A program made the position numbers and the translations under genes. The notes below the pieces were generated by a model. It did no database searches and was not told the origin of the DNA. It saw nothing but the letters and a program-made list of their open reading frames with translations. Shown piece after piece: positions 43,457 through 51,412 of a stretch of 64,000 nucleotides of DNA (positions are counted from its first letter, which is position 1; the number at the start of each line of letters is the position of its first letter). The DNA lies in NCBI RefSeq assembly GCF_027533645.1, contig NZ_JAQAGY010000008.1, forward strand, positions 235,344-299,343, in the 5' to 3' direction. The stretch comes from Paenibacillus caseinilyticus (GTDB lineage: Bacteria; Bacillota; Bacilli; Paenibacillales; NBRC-103111).

Positions 43457-43790
43457 GAATCAGGTTACACCATCCGAGGAGCAGATGCCGCCCGACGGGA
43501 TGGCTGCTCAGTCTGCCGTCGTATGGGAGTTGAGCCGAAGGCCCTCTGAGTCCCAGGCAGCTCCAGAAGAGAGCCGCGTCAGCGACTTGGACGCCTACCG
43601 GGAGCGCAAGGCCAAGGAGGCCCCCTCTACCGAAGCGGGGGTTACCCGCTGGGCCCTCCCCGGCCGGGAGAAGCAGGATGCGGCCCAGTGGCTCATCATG
43701 GTGTCCTCCGGCTTCGGCACTCCGGCTCCTGCCGTCATCCGTCCGGTCCGCAGCGGTTCAGGGGATACGCAGGCACGTCTGGCCGCTTAG
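43440..43790 (+). CDS. hypothetical protein overlapping the ArsR-type gene
   Basis: This 116-residue protein starts 17 bp inside the upstream gene, with AAAGGAGG ~10 bp before its ATG, which supports coupled translation. The N-terminus is acidic and Pro/Ser-rich, with SDLDAYRERKAKEA. The C-terminal half has REKQDAAQWLIMVSSGFGTP. There is no signal peptide or membrane helix. I recognise no family. Its position between a repressor and clpP suggests a regulatory or substrate-handling partner, but that is only inference. Confidence 0.55.
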   Translation: MEHNLENQVTPSEEQMPPDGMAAQSAVVWELSRRPSESQAAPEESRVSDLDAYRERKAKEAPSTEAGVTRWALPGREKQDAAQWLIMVSSGFGTPAPAVIRPVRSGSGDTQARLAA

Positions 43791-43853
43791 CCTTGGAACC
43801 CGCCTTGTCTTAGCGTTTCGTTGCATTTCGTTACTATTGAAGGAGGGCTAAAG

Positions 43854-44450
43854 ATGAACTTTATTCCTATGGTAGTGGAACAGACCGGACGCGGGGAACG
43901 TTCTTATGATATCTACTCGCGCCTGCTCAAGGACCGGATTATCTTCCTAGGCAGTGCGATCGACGACAACGTGGCGAACTCCATTATCGCCCAGCTGCTC
44001 CTGCTTACCGCCGAAGATCCCGATAAGGATATTCATCTGTATATCAACTCGCCGGGCGGCTCGACCACCGCCGGCATGGGGATCTACGATACGATGCAGT
44101 TCATCAAGCCGGATGTCTCGACGATCTGCGTCGGCATGGCCGCCTCCATGGGCGCCGTGCTGCTCGTGGGCGGCGCTCCGGGCAAGCGCTTCGCCCTGCC
44201 GAATGCGGAGATTATGATCCATCAGCCGCACGGCGGGTCACAGGGCCAGGCATCGGATATCCACATTCAGGCGAGGCGTATTGTGCAGACCCGCGAGCTC
44301 CTCAACCGGATCATCTCCGAGCGGTCCGGCCAGTCTTACGAGAAGGTCGAACGCGACACCGACCGCGATTACTTCATGAACACGGACGCCGCACTGGACT
44401 ACGGGATCATCGATAAGGTGCTCCAATCGCTGCAGGGCGCGGCCAGCTGA
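43854..44450 (+). CDS. clpP: ClpP-family serine protease (paralogue-type)
   Basis: This 198-residue ClpP forms the proteolytic barrel used by ClpX or ClpC. The triad is Ser in GMAASMGA, His in MIHQPHGG and Asp in RDTDRDYF. It differs from the main Bacillus ClpP at usually fixed places ([26 protein letters not shown]), so it is probably a second copy. GGAGG lies 7 bp before the ATG at 43854. It follows the regulator and the hypothetical gene by 63 bp and may share their transcript; a strong terminator follows. Confidence 0.92.
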   Translation: MNFIPMVVEQTGRGERSYDIYSRLLKDRIIFLGSAIDDNVANSIIAQLLLLTAEDPDKDIHLYINSPGGSTTAGMGIYDTMQFIKPDVSTICVGMAASMGAVLLVGGAPGKRFALPNAEIMIHQPHGGSQGQASDIHIQARRIVQTRELLNRIISERSGQSYEKVERDTDRDYFMNTDAALDYGIIDKVLQSLQGAAS

Positions 44451-44530
44451 GCAATCCCCAAGCGGATGGCGTCCCGCACGGGAAGCGTCCGAGAGGGCGA
44501 ACCCGCATCCAACCTGCAGGAAGCGCCAAG

Positions 44531-44578
44531 AAAGCGTGAGGAATAAAGGACCCGCCGGTCCCCATTCCCTCACGCTTT
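44531..44578 (+). terminator. terminator after clpP
   Basis: An 11-bp outer stem (AAAGCGTGAGG / CCTCACGCTTT) with further inner pairing is followed by CTTTATT. Confidence 0.75.
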
Positions 44579-44664
44579 CTTTATTCCGATCCGATAAATA
44601 GACTTAACTTTCACCAAACTAAAACCAACGTTTTCATACAAAATCCCGTAAAATAGCTTGTCTT

Positions 44665-44692
44665 TTGGCAGAATATGTAGTACTTTTAATAA
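44665..44692 (+). promoter_or_regulatory. candidate promoter of the Met-rich gene
   Basis: TTGGCA (44665-44670) and TAATAA (44687-44692) are 16 bp apart. Transcription would start near 44699, just before the first flanking repeat. Confidence 0.35.
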
Positions 44693-44699
44693 CGTAGTC

Positions 44700-44720
44700 G
44701 CAGAACAGTCCTCTGTATGC
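44700..44720. repeat. 21-bp flanking direct repeat, copy 1
   Basis: GCAGAACAGTCC then CTCTGTATGC without the first C: copy 1 has T and copy 2 has A at the 13th base, and the other 20 bases are identical. Each copy has internal ACAG/CTGT dyad symmetry. Confidence 0.85.
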
Positions 44721-44767
44721 CGATTCTTTTATCCAAACAGGAAGAAAAATCCGAGGAGGAAATGACT

Positions 44768-44995
44768 ATGGAAATGAAAATGGAATCCATGTGTATGAAC
44801 ATGATGATGACGATGTGTATGGAAGACATGATGGCCAAGATGAACTGTATGAAGACCATGATGAACACCATGAGCGAGATGAACATGACCGACTGTATGG
44901 ACATGAACAGCATGATGATGAAGATGCAGCAGTGCGACGAAATGATGACCACCATGATGGACTCCATGCGCAAAATGGAGCAAGTATCGAAATAA
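44768..44995 (+). CDS. methionine- and cysteine-rich small protein
   Basis: This 75-residue protein has 31 Met (41 %) and 5 Cys, beginning MEMKMESMCMNMMMTMCMED and dense in MxM, MxxM and MxC spacings. The rest is mostly Glu, Asp, Lys, Asn and Thr, so it should be soluble. There is no signal peptide. GAGGAGG lies 8 bp before the ATG at 44768, and a strong terminator follows the stop by ~115 bp, so expression is credible. Clustered Met/Cys suggests soft-metal binding such as Cu(I) or Ag(I), or an oxidation sink. I know no named family that fits. Confidence 0.75.
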   Translation: MEMKMESMCMNMMMTMCMEDMMAKMNCMKTMMNTMSEMNMTDCMDMNSMMMKMQQCDEMMTTMMDSMRKMEQVSK

Positions 44996-45057
44996 TACCT
45001 ACTCCATCCGTTTGAAAACGTTCCTTGAGCTCCTACCCTCGAGGACCGATATGAACT

Positions 45058-45078
45058 GCAGAACAGTCCACTGTATGC
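45058..45078. repeat. 21-bp flanking direct repeat, copy 2
   Basis: It differs from copy 1 at one base, in the same orientation, 358 bp downstream. Here the flanks extend it into a strong hairpin (AACTGCA arm against TGCAGTT) before the terminator. Confidence 0.85.
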
Positions 45079-45108
45079 AGTTCAGCGTTACCACCATACA
45101 AACACCCC

Positions 45109-45140
45109 AGGCCGAGCGGACAACCGCAGGCCTTTTTTTT
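45109..45140 (+). terminator. terminator of the Met-rich gene
   Basis: An AGGCC / GGCCT stem with inner CGG-CCG pairing is followed by eight T residues. Confidence 0.8.
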
Positions 45141-45162
45141 ATTGCCCCCCTAGCTCCCTGCC

Positions 45163-45495
45163 CTAGCGCGAGTGAATACGCCGCATCACTTCGATCCGCT
45201 CGAGCTTCAGATCCCACACCTGGGCTTTCAGTTCCCGGTTCAGAGAAGGGTCTTGAATAGTATGCAGCCTCCCGTACAGCTCTAGCATACGCCGGTTGAT
45301 CTCGTCGAACCGCCGCCAGAGCTCCTGCTTCATCCGGTAGTGAATTTCCATGTTCACATGGCGCTTGTATTCCTTAAGGGTCAGAAGCAGCTCCTGCTCC
45401 CATGCCGTATCGTGAAGCTCTTTCGCCAAATTCAGGAGATCCAGATGGTCATTGATCCAAGCTTGCTCCCATTCTCTCCACGCTGCACCTGACAT
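45163..45495 (-). CDS. hypothetical helical protein
   Basis: This 110-residue all-helical, charged protein (WREWEQAWINDHLDLLNLAK near the start, RRFDEINRRMLELYGRLHTI later) has many Trp, Glu and Arg. It has no membrane segment or signal. AAGGGGA lies about 6 bp before the ATG. The pattern suggests a coiled-coil or four-helix protein; no family is recognised. It converges on the Met-rich gene, whose terminator lies 23 bp beyond its stop. Confidence 0.6.
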   Translation of the reverse strand: MSGAAWREWEQAWINDHLDLLNLAKELHDTAWEQELLLTLKEYKRHVNMEIHYRMKQELWRRFDEINRRMLELYGRLHTIQDPSLNRELKAQVWDLKLERIEVMRRIHSR

Positions 45496-45717
45496 ATCCG
45501 TATCCCCTTTCGGCTCGCTTCACCCTTATACCTAGTATTATACCCGGAATAATTAGTTTTGCAACCCTTTTTCTTTATACATCTTAAGACTCCCGCACAA
45601 AATGGGGTAGTACCAGCGCAGTGTCAGTTATCTAAACGACCCTGTGAACCCCCTTGAAATATGAGGCTCCTCTTATTGTTTACATGATTTCAATGTATTC
45701 TTGGAGGAAGCATCAAC

Positions 45718-45760
45718 AAAAAGGCAGCCCAAAACCAATACCGTCTTGGGCTGCCTTTTT
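45718..45760. terminator. bidirectional terminator in the low-GC stretch
   Basis: A 15-bp perfect stem has AAAAA and TTTTT ends (AAAAAGGCAGCCCAA). It ends the broken gene to its right. The 268-bp gap 45496-45763 holds nothing else recognisable. Confidence 0.75.
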
Positions 45761-45763
45761 CTG

Positions 45764-46136
45764 TTATTCAATTATCATCTCCAGCTCGCTTAGCAATTCA
45801 ACATTCAAATGATGGGAATGAGTACCTGGAAAGTTGAGCATGAAATGCACTTTCCCATAGCTCCCATTGTTCCATTGATAGTTCTCCAACAATTTGTAAT
45901 CCTGAGGGTTCAACCGAAGCGTATAGGTGATATGTTGACACCCCTTCCTCGCCAAACCACATAGAACATGGATGGCTCTCTGCGAGATATTGGGGCAATA
46001 CCAAATAAACTTGCTTAAGCTGCTCCCATGTGTCTTCAATAAACTCATTGAAATTTAAGCAATACACTCTATCAATTAAAACGACACTTTGTTCGTTTAC
46101 TGCAAGCTCTATATTGTCATAAAAGCAAATATTCAT
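45764..46136 (-). pseudogene. small gene with an apparent frameshift
   Basis: The N-terminal frame reads well (MNICFYDNIELAVNEQSVVL, FIEDTWEQLKQVYLVLPQYL, CSMWFGEEGVST) from an ATG at 46136 with GGGGAAC upstream. Near 45935 the convincing sequence moves to another frame (YTLRLNPQDYKLLENYQWNN, GSYGKVHFMLNF). A single intact product would be ~123 residues. This may be a true frameshift or a sequencing error. The family is not recognised; base composition is lower in GC than the surroundings. Confidence 0.5.
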
Positions 46137-46291
46137 TAACGTTCCCCGTTTCAGCGTTCTCCCACAGCTTAAGAATAACGCTTTGGTTATGCCATATAAA
46201 TTCAACACGACGCCACGTTATCCTCCCTCTATGGAGGATCCATTTGCTCCTAAATACCCGAGAATACCTACTTGAAAGCGCAGGTAGATAC

Positions 46292-46513
46292 TTAAACGAG
46301 CTCAATCAAATCTACACAGGGAGCCACTCCCTCCCCATATCGTGAAAGAATGAGAGTATGATGAGTGCTGTGATACGCATAGAGAAGGAAATACAGCTGG
46401 GAACCATCATGATCTATGGGCGTATAGTCAATCTGGATATTAAACTCACGATGGAAGATGACGGTATCGGTATGGAGGAAGAAACGACCACACCCAAAAT
46501 CCGTTTCGTTCAT
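46292..46513 (-). CDS. doubtful short ORF
   Basis: This 73-residue frame (HREFNIQIDYTPIDHDGSQL, YGEGVAPCVDLIELV) looks protein-like but lacks a good ribosome site. A competing 56-codon frame on the plus strand (46358-46528, ending VHVNGT) runs straight into a hairpin. Either could be a relic; neither has a family I recognise. Confidence 0.3.
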   Translation of the reverse strand: MNETDFGCGRFFLHTDTVIFHREFNIQIDYTPIDHDGSQLYFLLYAYHSTHHTLILSRYGEGVAPCVDLIELV

Positions 46514-46526
46514 GTCAACGGAACTT

Positions 46527-46553
46527 AGCCCTGATCCTTTTCGGATCAGGGCT
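46527..46553. terminator. 11-bp hairpin between small genes
   Basis: AGCCCTGATCC and its complement flank a 5-base loop. It lies 36 bp past the minus-strand SR1P gene's stop; T-tracts are poor. Confidence 0.5.
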
Positions 46554-46588
46554 CTATAATATCTCAGAGGAAGGATGGTCCTCTCCCT

Positions 46589-46789
46589 TTACCTGCAGGC
46601 GGCCCCTTCCGAGTATACCGCAGCAAGCTTCACGCCAGCCGTTAGGCAGGAGTCGCATTCCCCATAGAATACCTGCACCCTGCGGGTTGGCAGCGTATCC
46701 ACCACGCCTTCGCAATGCCTGCACACGATCGTGCCCAGCTCCAGAACGCCGCTCACCGCACCATACTCTTGTCTTCCATTGCTTTCCAT
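46589..46789 (-). CDS. SR1P-family peptide
   Basis: This 66-residue protein has a C-terminal SR1P core: LGTIVCRHCEGVVDTL, then VQVFYGECDSC, with two CxxC pairs likely to bind zinc. In B. subtilis SR1P is encoded on the small RNA SR1 and binds GapA, promoting RNase J1 binding and RNA turnover. This protein is longer than the ~39-residue B. subtilis peptide, with about 18 extra N-terminal residues and a C-terminal tail. The ATG at 46789 lies 9 bp after AAAGGAGG; the ATG at 46795 is too close to it. Confidence 0.8.
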   Translation of the reverse strand: MESNGRQEYGAVSGVLELGTIVCRHCEGVVDTLPTRRVQVFYGECDSCLTAGVKLAAVYSEGAACR

Positions 46790-46886
46790 ACCCATTCGCC
46801 TCCTTTAATTTGGGGCTCCGCCCTCCACTCCAACTCATGGATGGGAGCCTCTTGAATGTAGTCTGTTGTTTGTCTTTTCTACGCCT

Positions 46887-46892
46887 ACTATA
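46887..46892 (-). promoter_or_regulatory. possible -10 box of the SR1P gene
   Basis: TATAGT is preceded by TGA (extended -10 form) about 95 bp upstream of the ATG, in a very AT-rich stretch. No clear -35 was found. Confidence 0.3.
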
Positions 46893-46992
46893 TCACATAT
46901 ATTCGCTATTTGGCTATATATATTACACACTTTATTTTATTTAATGCACAATATATACACCTATACGTGTTGATTCTGCACACAAAATAAAA

Positions 46993-47012
46993 AGACACCT
47001 GCACCGGTGTCT
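46993..47012 (-). terminator. terminator of the DUF4385 gene
   Basis: A 7-bp stem (AGACACC / GGTGTCT) is followed on the minus strand by CTTTTTATTTTG. Confidence 0.65.
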
Positions 47013-47098
47013 GATGGCTATATGGTCATTGATACGGCAGCCTTACGCTTCTCCAGCTCCACCGCTTCTTCCTTGTATCCTACCGTGTTGGCCTCCCT

Positions 47099-47560
47099 CT
47101 AGTCCGATTCATAACGCGCTTTGTGCTCCTTCTTCATCCGCAGGTAATCCTCGTCTTCCTTCGCAAGCGTCCACTTCTTCTTGAAGATCGCCGCCGATTC
47201 GGCCTTCACCGGGTCGAGTTCATACGGCAGCACGGTCCCGTCTTCCTCCGCATATTTCCTTCCTCCCGGGTGATTGGCATAGCGTCTGGCCCTTGTATAC
47301 CCCATCTGCAGGAACTTCCGGGCCATATCCATCCCGACAAAATCCCCCGCCGCCTTGTATTCCAGGAACATCCCGTAAATCTTCTCCGAGGAATCCTTGG
47401 CGATATCCGGGGTCTTGAAGCGCCAATGGGGAAGGATCTCGCTCTTGTAAGGTTCCACGAGCAGCACGCCCTGCTCCCCGCGCCCGACCCGGTACAGCTG
47501 CGGGTGCCTCCGCAAGTCGAGACTTTTATAGTCCAGTGTATAATCGAACGAACGAATCAT
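47099..47560 (-). CDS. DUF4385-family protein
   Basis: This 153-residue cytoplasmic protein has the DUF4385 pattern (FDYTLDYKSLDLRRHPQLYR, GEQGVLLVEPYKSEILPHWR, GMDMARKFLQMGYTRARRYA). The function is unknown. GAGGCGGGAGAG lies before the ATG. After the TAG stop the same frame stays open for 26 codons (GYKEEAVELEKRKAAVSM) to a second stop at 47018. That may be the original C-terminus lost by a nonsense change, or chance. Confidence 0.78.
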   Translation of the reverse strand: MIRSFDYTLDYKSLDLRRHPQLYRVGRGEQGVLLVEPYKSEILPHWRFKTPDIAKDSSEKIYGMFLEYKAAGDFVGMDMARKFLQMGYTRARRYANHPGGRKYAEEDGTVLPYELDPVKAESAAIFKKKWTLAKEDEDYLRMKKEHKARYESD

Positions 47561-47621
47561 CTCTCCCGCCTCCTTCCTCCCTTATTACCCGCCGGCTGCG
47601 TTCAACACCTCTAGAGTCTAT

Positions 47622-47800
47622 CTCCTTCGATGTTCGCGAAGGCAGACGTTACAGCTACACAATGATCAATAAGGAGACTGGACAGGAGTACACCGTCGGA
47701 GAATGGTTAGACACAGCTGTAAAAGTAAAATGTTAATTTGAGGGATACGCTGGGTATCAAACCATCGCACAGGACATCGGAGTGCATTTTAGGCAGTAAA
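47622..47800 (+). pseudogene. gene fragments without start
   Basis: A protein-like piece (SYTMINKETGQEYTVGEWLD, stop at 47736) has no ribosome site or start. It is followed by a second piece with helix-turn-helix character (GYAGYQTIAQDIGVHF) like transposase N-termini. Both look like relics. The 315-bp gap 47561-47875 holds only these. Confidence 0.3.
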
Positions 47801-47875
47801 CTCCGGTGGCCTATGTTAAAATATGGACATACTTGGGCTGTATAGAAATCATTTTTCCAAAGGAGAGGATTTACA

Positions 47876-48340
47876 ATGAACAACTATTTGTTTAAACAAT
47901 TAAGATTTGTTCGAGACCAAACGATAAAACAAGTTAATGAGATGAGCGAGGAAGAAACGCGCACTCTACCGCGAAGATTCAACAACAATATTCTGTGGAA
48001 CCTTGGGCACATTCTTCTTGTTCATGAAAAGTTTTCTTTTGCACTAACGAATGAAAAAATGGAGTTGCCCAAGCACTTTGCAGAAGTGTTCGCTCCTGGC
48101 ACTAAGCCGGAAAACTGGGGAACGCAAGTACCTAGCTTGGAAGAAATATTGCTCTTGCTCTCTAAGCAAATCGAACGGATTGAGCAAACCTTGGGGCACC
48201 GTCTAGAAGAAGAGCTCGAGAAACCATTCGTTACTTCGGCTGGACTTGAATTATCGGAAGTGAAGGAATGCCTCAGTTTTTGTTTGTATCATGAAGGCAT
48301 GCATTTTGCAACGATTAAAGCCATTAAACAGCAGTTATAG
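47876..48340 (+). CDS. DinB-superfamily protein
   Basis: This 154-residue four-helix DinB/YfiT-like protein has likely metal-binding His in WNLGHILLVHEKF and LYHEGMHF. Members are thiol transferases or metal-dependent hydrolases; most are uncharacterised. AAAGGAGAGG lies before the ATG. It is lower in GC than its right-hand neighbours, like the rest of this stretch. No operon partner is visible. Confidence 0.85.
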   Translation: MNNYLFKQLRFVRDQTIKQVNEMSEEETRTLPRRFNNNILWNLGHILLVHEKFSFALTNEKMELPKHFAEVFAPGTKPENWGTQVPSLEEILLLLSKQIERIEQTLGHRLEEELEKPFVTSAGLELSEVKECLSFCLYHEGMHFATIKAIKQQL

Positions 48341-48498
48341 TATCACGGGGCGGTTATATTTGGGGCTGAAACTCAACATTGAGAAATTCACATAGCCTCG
48401 AGATAACCGGCTTTGCCATCTTTAAAGGGCGATGCGCGTTTATAAGAAATACAAGATTACGGGATCGCGCTCTGGCGAGATATACATTTAAATATAAA

Positions 48499-48528
48499 GA
48501 ATGCACCCGTAACCGTACGGGTGCATTC
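48499..48528 (-). terminator. terminator of the aldose epimerase gene
   Basis: A 12-bp perfect stem (GAATGCACCCGT) with a 6-base loop starts 10 bp after the stop and is followed on the minus strand by CTTTATATTT. Confidence 0.75.
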
Positions 48529-48538
48529 CGTTCACTCT

Positions 48539-49543
48539 TTACTTGCGGATCAAGTACAGCCGCGACGTCTCTTCCCATACCGCTCCCGGTTCCAGGGCGA
48601 ACAGGCCGATCTCTTCGGCGGGCAGATCCACGCTTGGGGCGTTCACCAGGTTGATCTGCGGCTCCGGGCAGAAGAACTGGCGGGAAGCCCCGTTGTTCCA
48701 GATCATCCACTGCTTGAAGGAGGTCCCCACATCGTAGACCAAGGTCACGCCTTCCTTGCTGTCCCTCAGCTCCATCCGGTTGCGGCCGTTCTGCGGCACC
48801 GCCGTATAGTGGTTGTCCATCTCGGCGAAGTACGGCGAGAGCCCGCCCTTCTTCATCTGCTCTTCCTCCGGCGTCAGCTCCTGGAAGCGGCCGGTCGGCA
48901 GCATCCGCCCGTCAAGCTCCCAGCGCTCGCCGATCGTGGCGAGGAAGGTAACGTCGTCCGGCGTGCTGCCCGGAGCGAACGGCGCATTGATCGCCGTGTG
49001 GAACGCGAGCAGGCAGGGCAGCAGATCGTTCCCGTCGTTATGTACGGACACCTGCTGCAGCAGGCCCGATTCCCCCAGCGTATACCGCAGACGGATCGTA
49101 AAGTCGTGGGGCAGGTACTTGTGTACGGCATGGCCTTCGGATACCTTCTGGGACAGGACGACCCAGCTCTCCGTCTCATCAGCGCCGAATTTCTCCACCG
49201 TCCAAGGGATCGTATGCAGGAAGCCGTGCAGGTGGTTGCCCGTAGCCGGTTCGTTCACCGGGAATTCGTAGGTGCGGCCGTTCCAAGGGAACTTGCCGTC
49301 CACGTAACGGTTGGGCGGGAACAGCACCGGAATGCCGTGCACCCCGGGATTCGCTTTGAACTCCTCCATCTCGGCGGCCGCCGGCTCGCGGAGAATCCGA
49401 TATTCCTTTTCTTTGTCGCGAAAAGCGATCAGATTGGCGCCGACGCCAGGCAGCACGGCGGCTTCGTAAGGACCTGCCTGCAGCCATACGGCTGGCTCTC
49501 CCTGATAATTGCCCTCATAGGCTTTAGGTTGAATCGTCATCAT
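48539..49543 (-). CDS. aldose 1-epimerase family protein
   Basis: This 334-residue mutarotase fold should interconvert sugar anomers. Candidate catalytic residues are the His in GNHLHGFLHTIPW and the Glu in QFFCPEPQIN. AGGAGG lies 7 bp before the ATG. It sits downstream of araA on the same strand (261 bp, with a hairpin between), which fits a role in pentose or galactose use. It is the intact relative of the deleted copy at 27032-27282, with ~70-80 % identity in the shared ends by eye. Confidence 0.85.
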   Translation of the reverse strand: MMTIQPKAYEGNYQGEPAVWLQAGPYEAAVLPGVGANLIAFRDKEKEYRILREPAAAEMEEFKANPGVHGIPVLFPPNRYVDGKFPWNGRTYEFPVNEPATGNHLHGFLHTIPWTVEKFGADETESWVVLSQKVSEGHAVHKYLPHDFTIRLRYTLGESGLLQQVSVHNDGNDLLPCLLAFHTAINAPFAPGSTPDDVTFLATIGERWELDGRMLPTGRFQELTPEEEQMKKGGLSPYFAEMDNHYTAVPQNGRNRMELRDSKEGVTLVYDVGTSFKQWMIWNNGASRQFFCPEPQINLVNAPSVDLPAEEIGLFALEPGAVWEETSRLYLIRK

Positions 49544-49726
49544 TCGTTAACCTCCTGCTATGATCATGAATTTGGAATAAGTGGGGCAAAGAGCGGTCTT
49601 CACCCTTGTATGATACCAAGTTCCCCCTGTACGGACAACCTTCCGTGTGAGCCCGGTTGGAGGGGGGATTCTGGTGTCCCCGCTCCAGACGGGCGCTTCC
49701 TGGCCGGGATTGTACCGGCCTCAACC

Positions 49727-49768
49727 GTCAAAAGCCGCTCTCTGCCCGGAGGGAGAACGGCTTTTGAC
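49727..49768 (-). terminator. hairpin after araA
   Basis: 11-bp perfect arms (GTCAAAAGCCG / CGGCTTTTGAC) lie 36 bp past the araA stop, without a clear T-run. Read-through into the epimerase gene is possible. Confidence 0.5.
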
Positions 49769-49804
49769 GGGTGCGCCCGTTAAGGGCTGACGATCATGCC
49801 GGGA

Positions 49805-51295
49805 TTAACGAAGCTTCCAGGCGATATCGCTCCAGCGAAGTTCGTTGCGCAGGGATACCGGCGTCGTATTCTTGTCGATCACTACGCATTCGATGCCTGT
49901 CATTTCGGCAAAATCAAGCATGTTCTCGGTGTTCACCACATAGGAGAAACCGGTATGGTGGGCGCCGCCTGCCTGGATCCACGCTTCTACGCCGTCACGC
50001 AGCGACGGCTGGCACTTCCAGAGCACGCGCGCCACCGGCAGCTTCGGCATCGCTTGCTCCGGCTGCACGGCTTCCACTTCGTTCACGATGAGACGGAACC
50101 GGTTGCCCATGTCGATGATGGACGCGTTGATCGCAGAGCCCGAACGTCCGTCGAATACCATGCGCGCCGGATCGGCCTTGCCGCCGATGCCGAGCGGATG
50201 CACTTCCAGCTTCGGCTTGGTCGCCGCAATCGTAGGGCAGATCTCCAGCATGTGCGACCCGAGGACGAGCTCGTTGCCCGCTTCGAGGTGATAGGTGTAA
50301 TCTTCCATGAAGGATGTGCCTTCATTGCCTGCCATGATCTTCATAAGACGCACGAGCGCCGAAGTCTTCCAGTCGCCTTCGCCGCCAAAGCCGTAACCGG
50401 CTTCCATGAGACGCTGTACCGCAAGGCCCGGAAGCTGCTTCATGCCATGCAGGTCCTCGAAGGTCGTCGTGAAAGCACCGAAGCCGCCTTCTTCCAGGAA
50501 CGCCTTCATGCCGAGCTCGATGCGCGCCTGCTCTTCGATAGAGCTGCGGATGGCTCCAGCCGCGCGTGCTTCCGCCGACAAGTCGTACAGTTCCGTGTAC
50601 TCGTCGAACAGAGCGCGCACCTGCGCATCCGACACGTCGTTCACACGCTGCACGAGATCGCCGATCCCGTAGCCGTTCACAGACCAGCCGAACTTGATCT
50701 GGGCTTCGACCTTGTCTCCTTCGGTTACGGCTACTTGGCGCATATTGTCGCCAAAACGGGCTACCTTGAGCGTGCGGCTCTCGGCGAACGCCACAGAAGT
50801 GCGCATCCAGCTGCCAATGCGGCGGAGCACTTCCGCGTCTTCCCAATAGCCGACCACGATTTTGCGGGAGATGCCCATGCGCGCCCCGATGAAGCCGTAC
50901 TCCCGGTCGCCGTGCGCCGCCTGGTTCAGGTTCATGAAGTCCATATCGATCGTATCCCAAGGGATATCGCGGTTGAACTGCGTATGCAGGTGAAGCAGCG
51001 GCTTGCGGAGCTCGGAGAGACCGGCAATCCACATCTTAGCCGGGGAGAACGTATGCATCCACGTGATGATCCCTGCGCAGTCCGCGTCGGAGTTCGCTTC
51101 GATACAGATCCGGCGGATATCTTCCGGCGTGGTGACGACCGGCTTGAACACCACTTGGTAAGGGATGCCCGAGCTGCGGTCCAGACCTGCTGCGATGATC
51201 TCGGAATGAGCGTCAACTTCCTTGAGCGTCTCAGGTCCGTACAAATGCTGGCTGCCGGTAACAAACCAGAATACATAAGGTTTAACGTTAATCAT
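49805..51295 (-). CDS. araA: L-arabinose isomerase
   Basis: This 496-residue enzyme converts L-arabinose to L-ribulose, the first step of arabinose catabolism. Length and motifs fit AraA throughout ([73 protein letters not shown]). The ATG at 51295 follows GAGGAGG by 8 bp; the open frame to 51346 is not needed. No araB or araD is present, so the pathway is split on this chromosome. Two AraR-like operators lie upstream. Confidence 0.97.
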   Translation of the reverse strand: MINVKPYVFWFVTGSQHLYGPETLKEVDAHSEIIAAGLDRSSGIPYQVVFKPVVTTPEDIRRICIEANSDADCAGIITWMHTFSPAKMWIAGLSELRKPLLHLHTQFNRDIPWDTIDMDFMNLNQAAHGDREYGFIGARMGISRKIVVGYWEDAEVLRRIGSWMRTSVAFAESRTLKVARFGDNMRQVAVTEGDKVEAQIKFGWSVNGYGIGDLVQRVNDVSDAQVRALFDEYTELYDLSAEARAAGAIRSSIEEQARIELGMKAFLEEGGFGAFTTTFEDLHGMKQLPGLAVQRLMEAGYGFGGEGDWKTSALVRLMKIMAGNEGTSFMEDYTYHLEAGNELVLGSHMLEICPTIAATKPKLEVHPLGIGGKADPARMVFDGRSGSAINASIIDMGNRFRLIVNEVEAVQPEQAMPKLPVARVLWKCQPSLRDGVEAWIQAGGAHHTGFSYVVNTENMLDFAEMTGIECVVIDKNTTPVSLRNELRWSDIAWKLR

Positions 51296-51348
51296 GAATG
51301 AGTCCTCCTCGAACGGGATGTACTTGAATATAGGTCTTAAGCGCATTC

Positions 51349-51364
51349 ATATGTACGAACATAA
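51349..51364. promoter_or_regulatory. AraR-like operator, proximal
   Basis: ATATGTACGAACATAA matches the Bacillus AraR box ATTTGTACGTACAAAT at about 12 of 16 positions. It overlaps a minus-strand TATTAT (51361-51366) that could be the -10. Confidence 0.5.
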
Positions 51365-51412
51365 TATGGGTTGACCAGACATATACCATTGAATCGACCC
51401 GCCTCGCCCCAT

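Noticed and set aside
44729..44983. Histidine-rich 84-codon frame on the minus strand opposite the Met-rich gene
   Set aside because: CAT (His) is the complement of ATG (Met), so a His-rich antisense frame is automatic. It starts at a TTG without a ribosome site, while the plus frame has GAGGAGG and a terminator.
46117..46305. 62-codon minus-strand frame
   Set aside because: Basic, low-complexity composition and no ribosome site; it overlaps the start of the better-supported broken gene.
48521..49783. 420-codon open frame on the plus strand
   Set aside because: Antisense of the aldose epimerase gene, which has catalytic motifs and AGGAGG.
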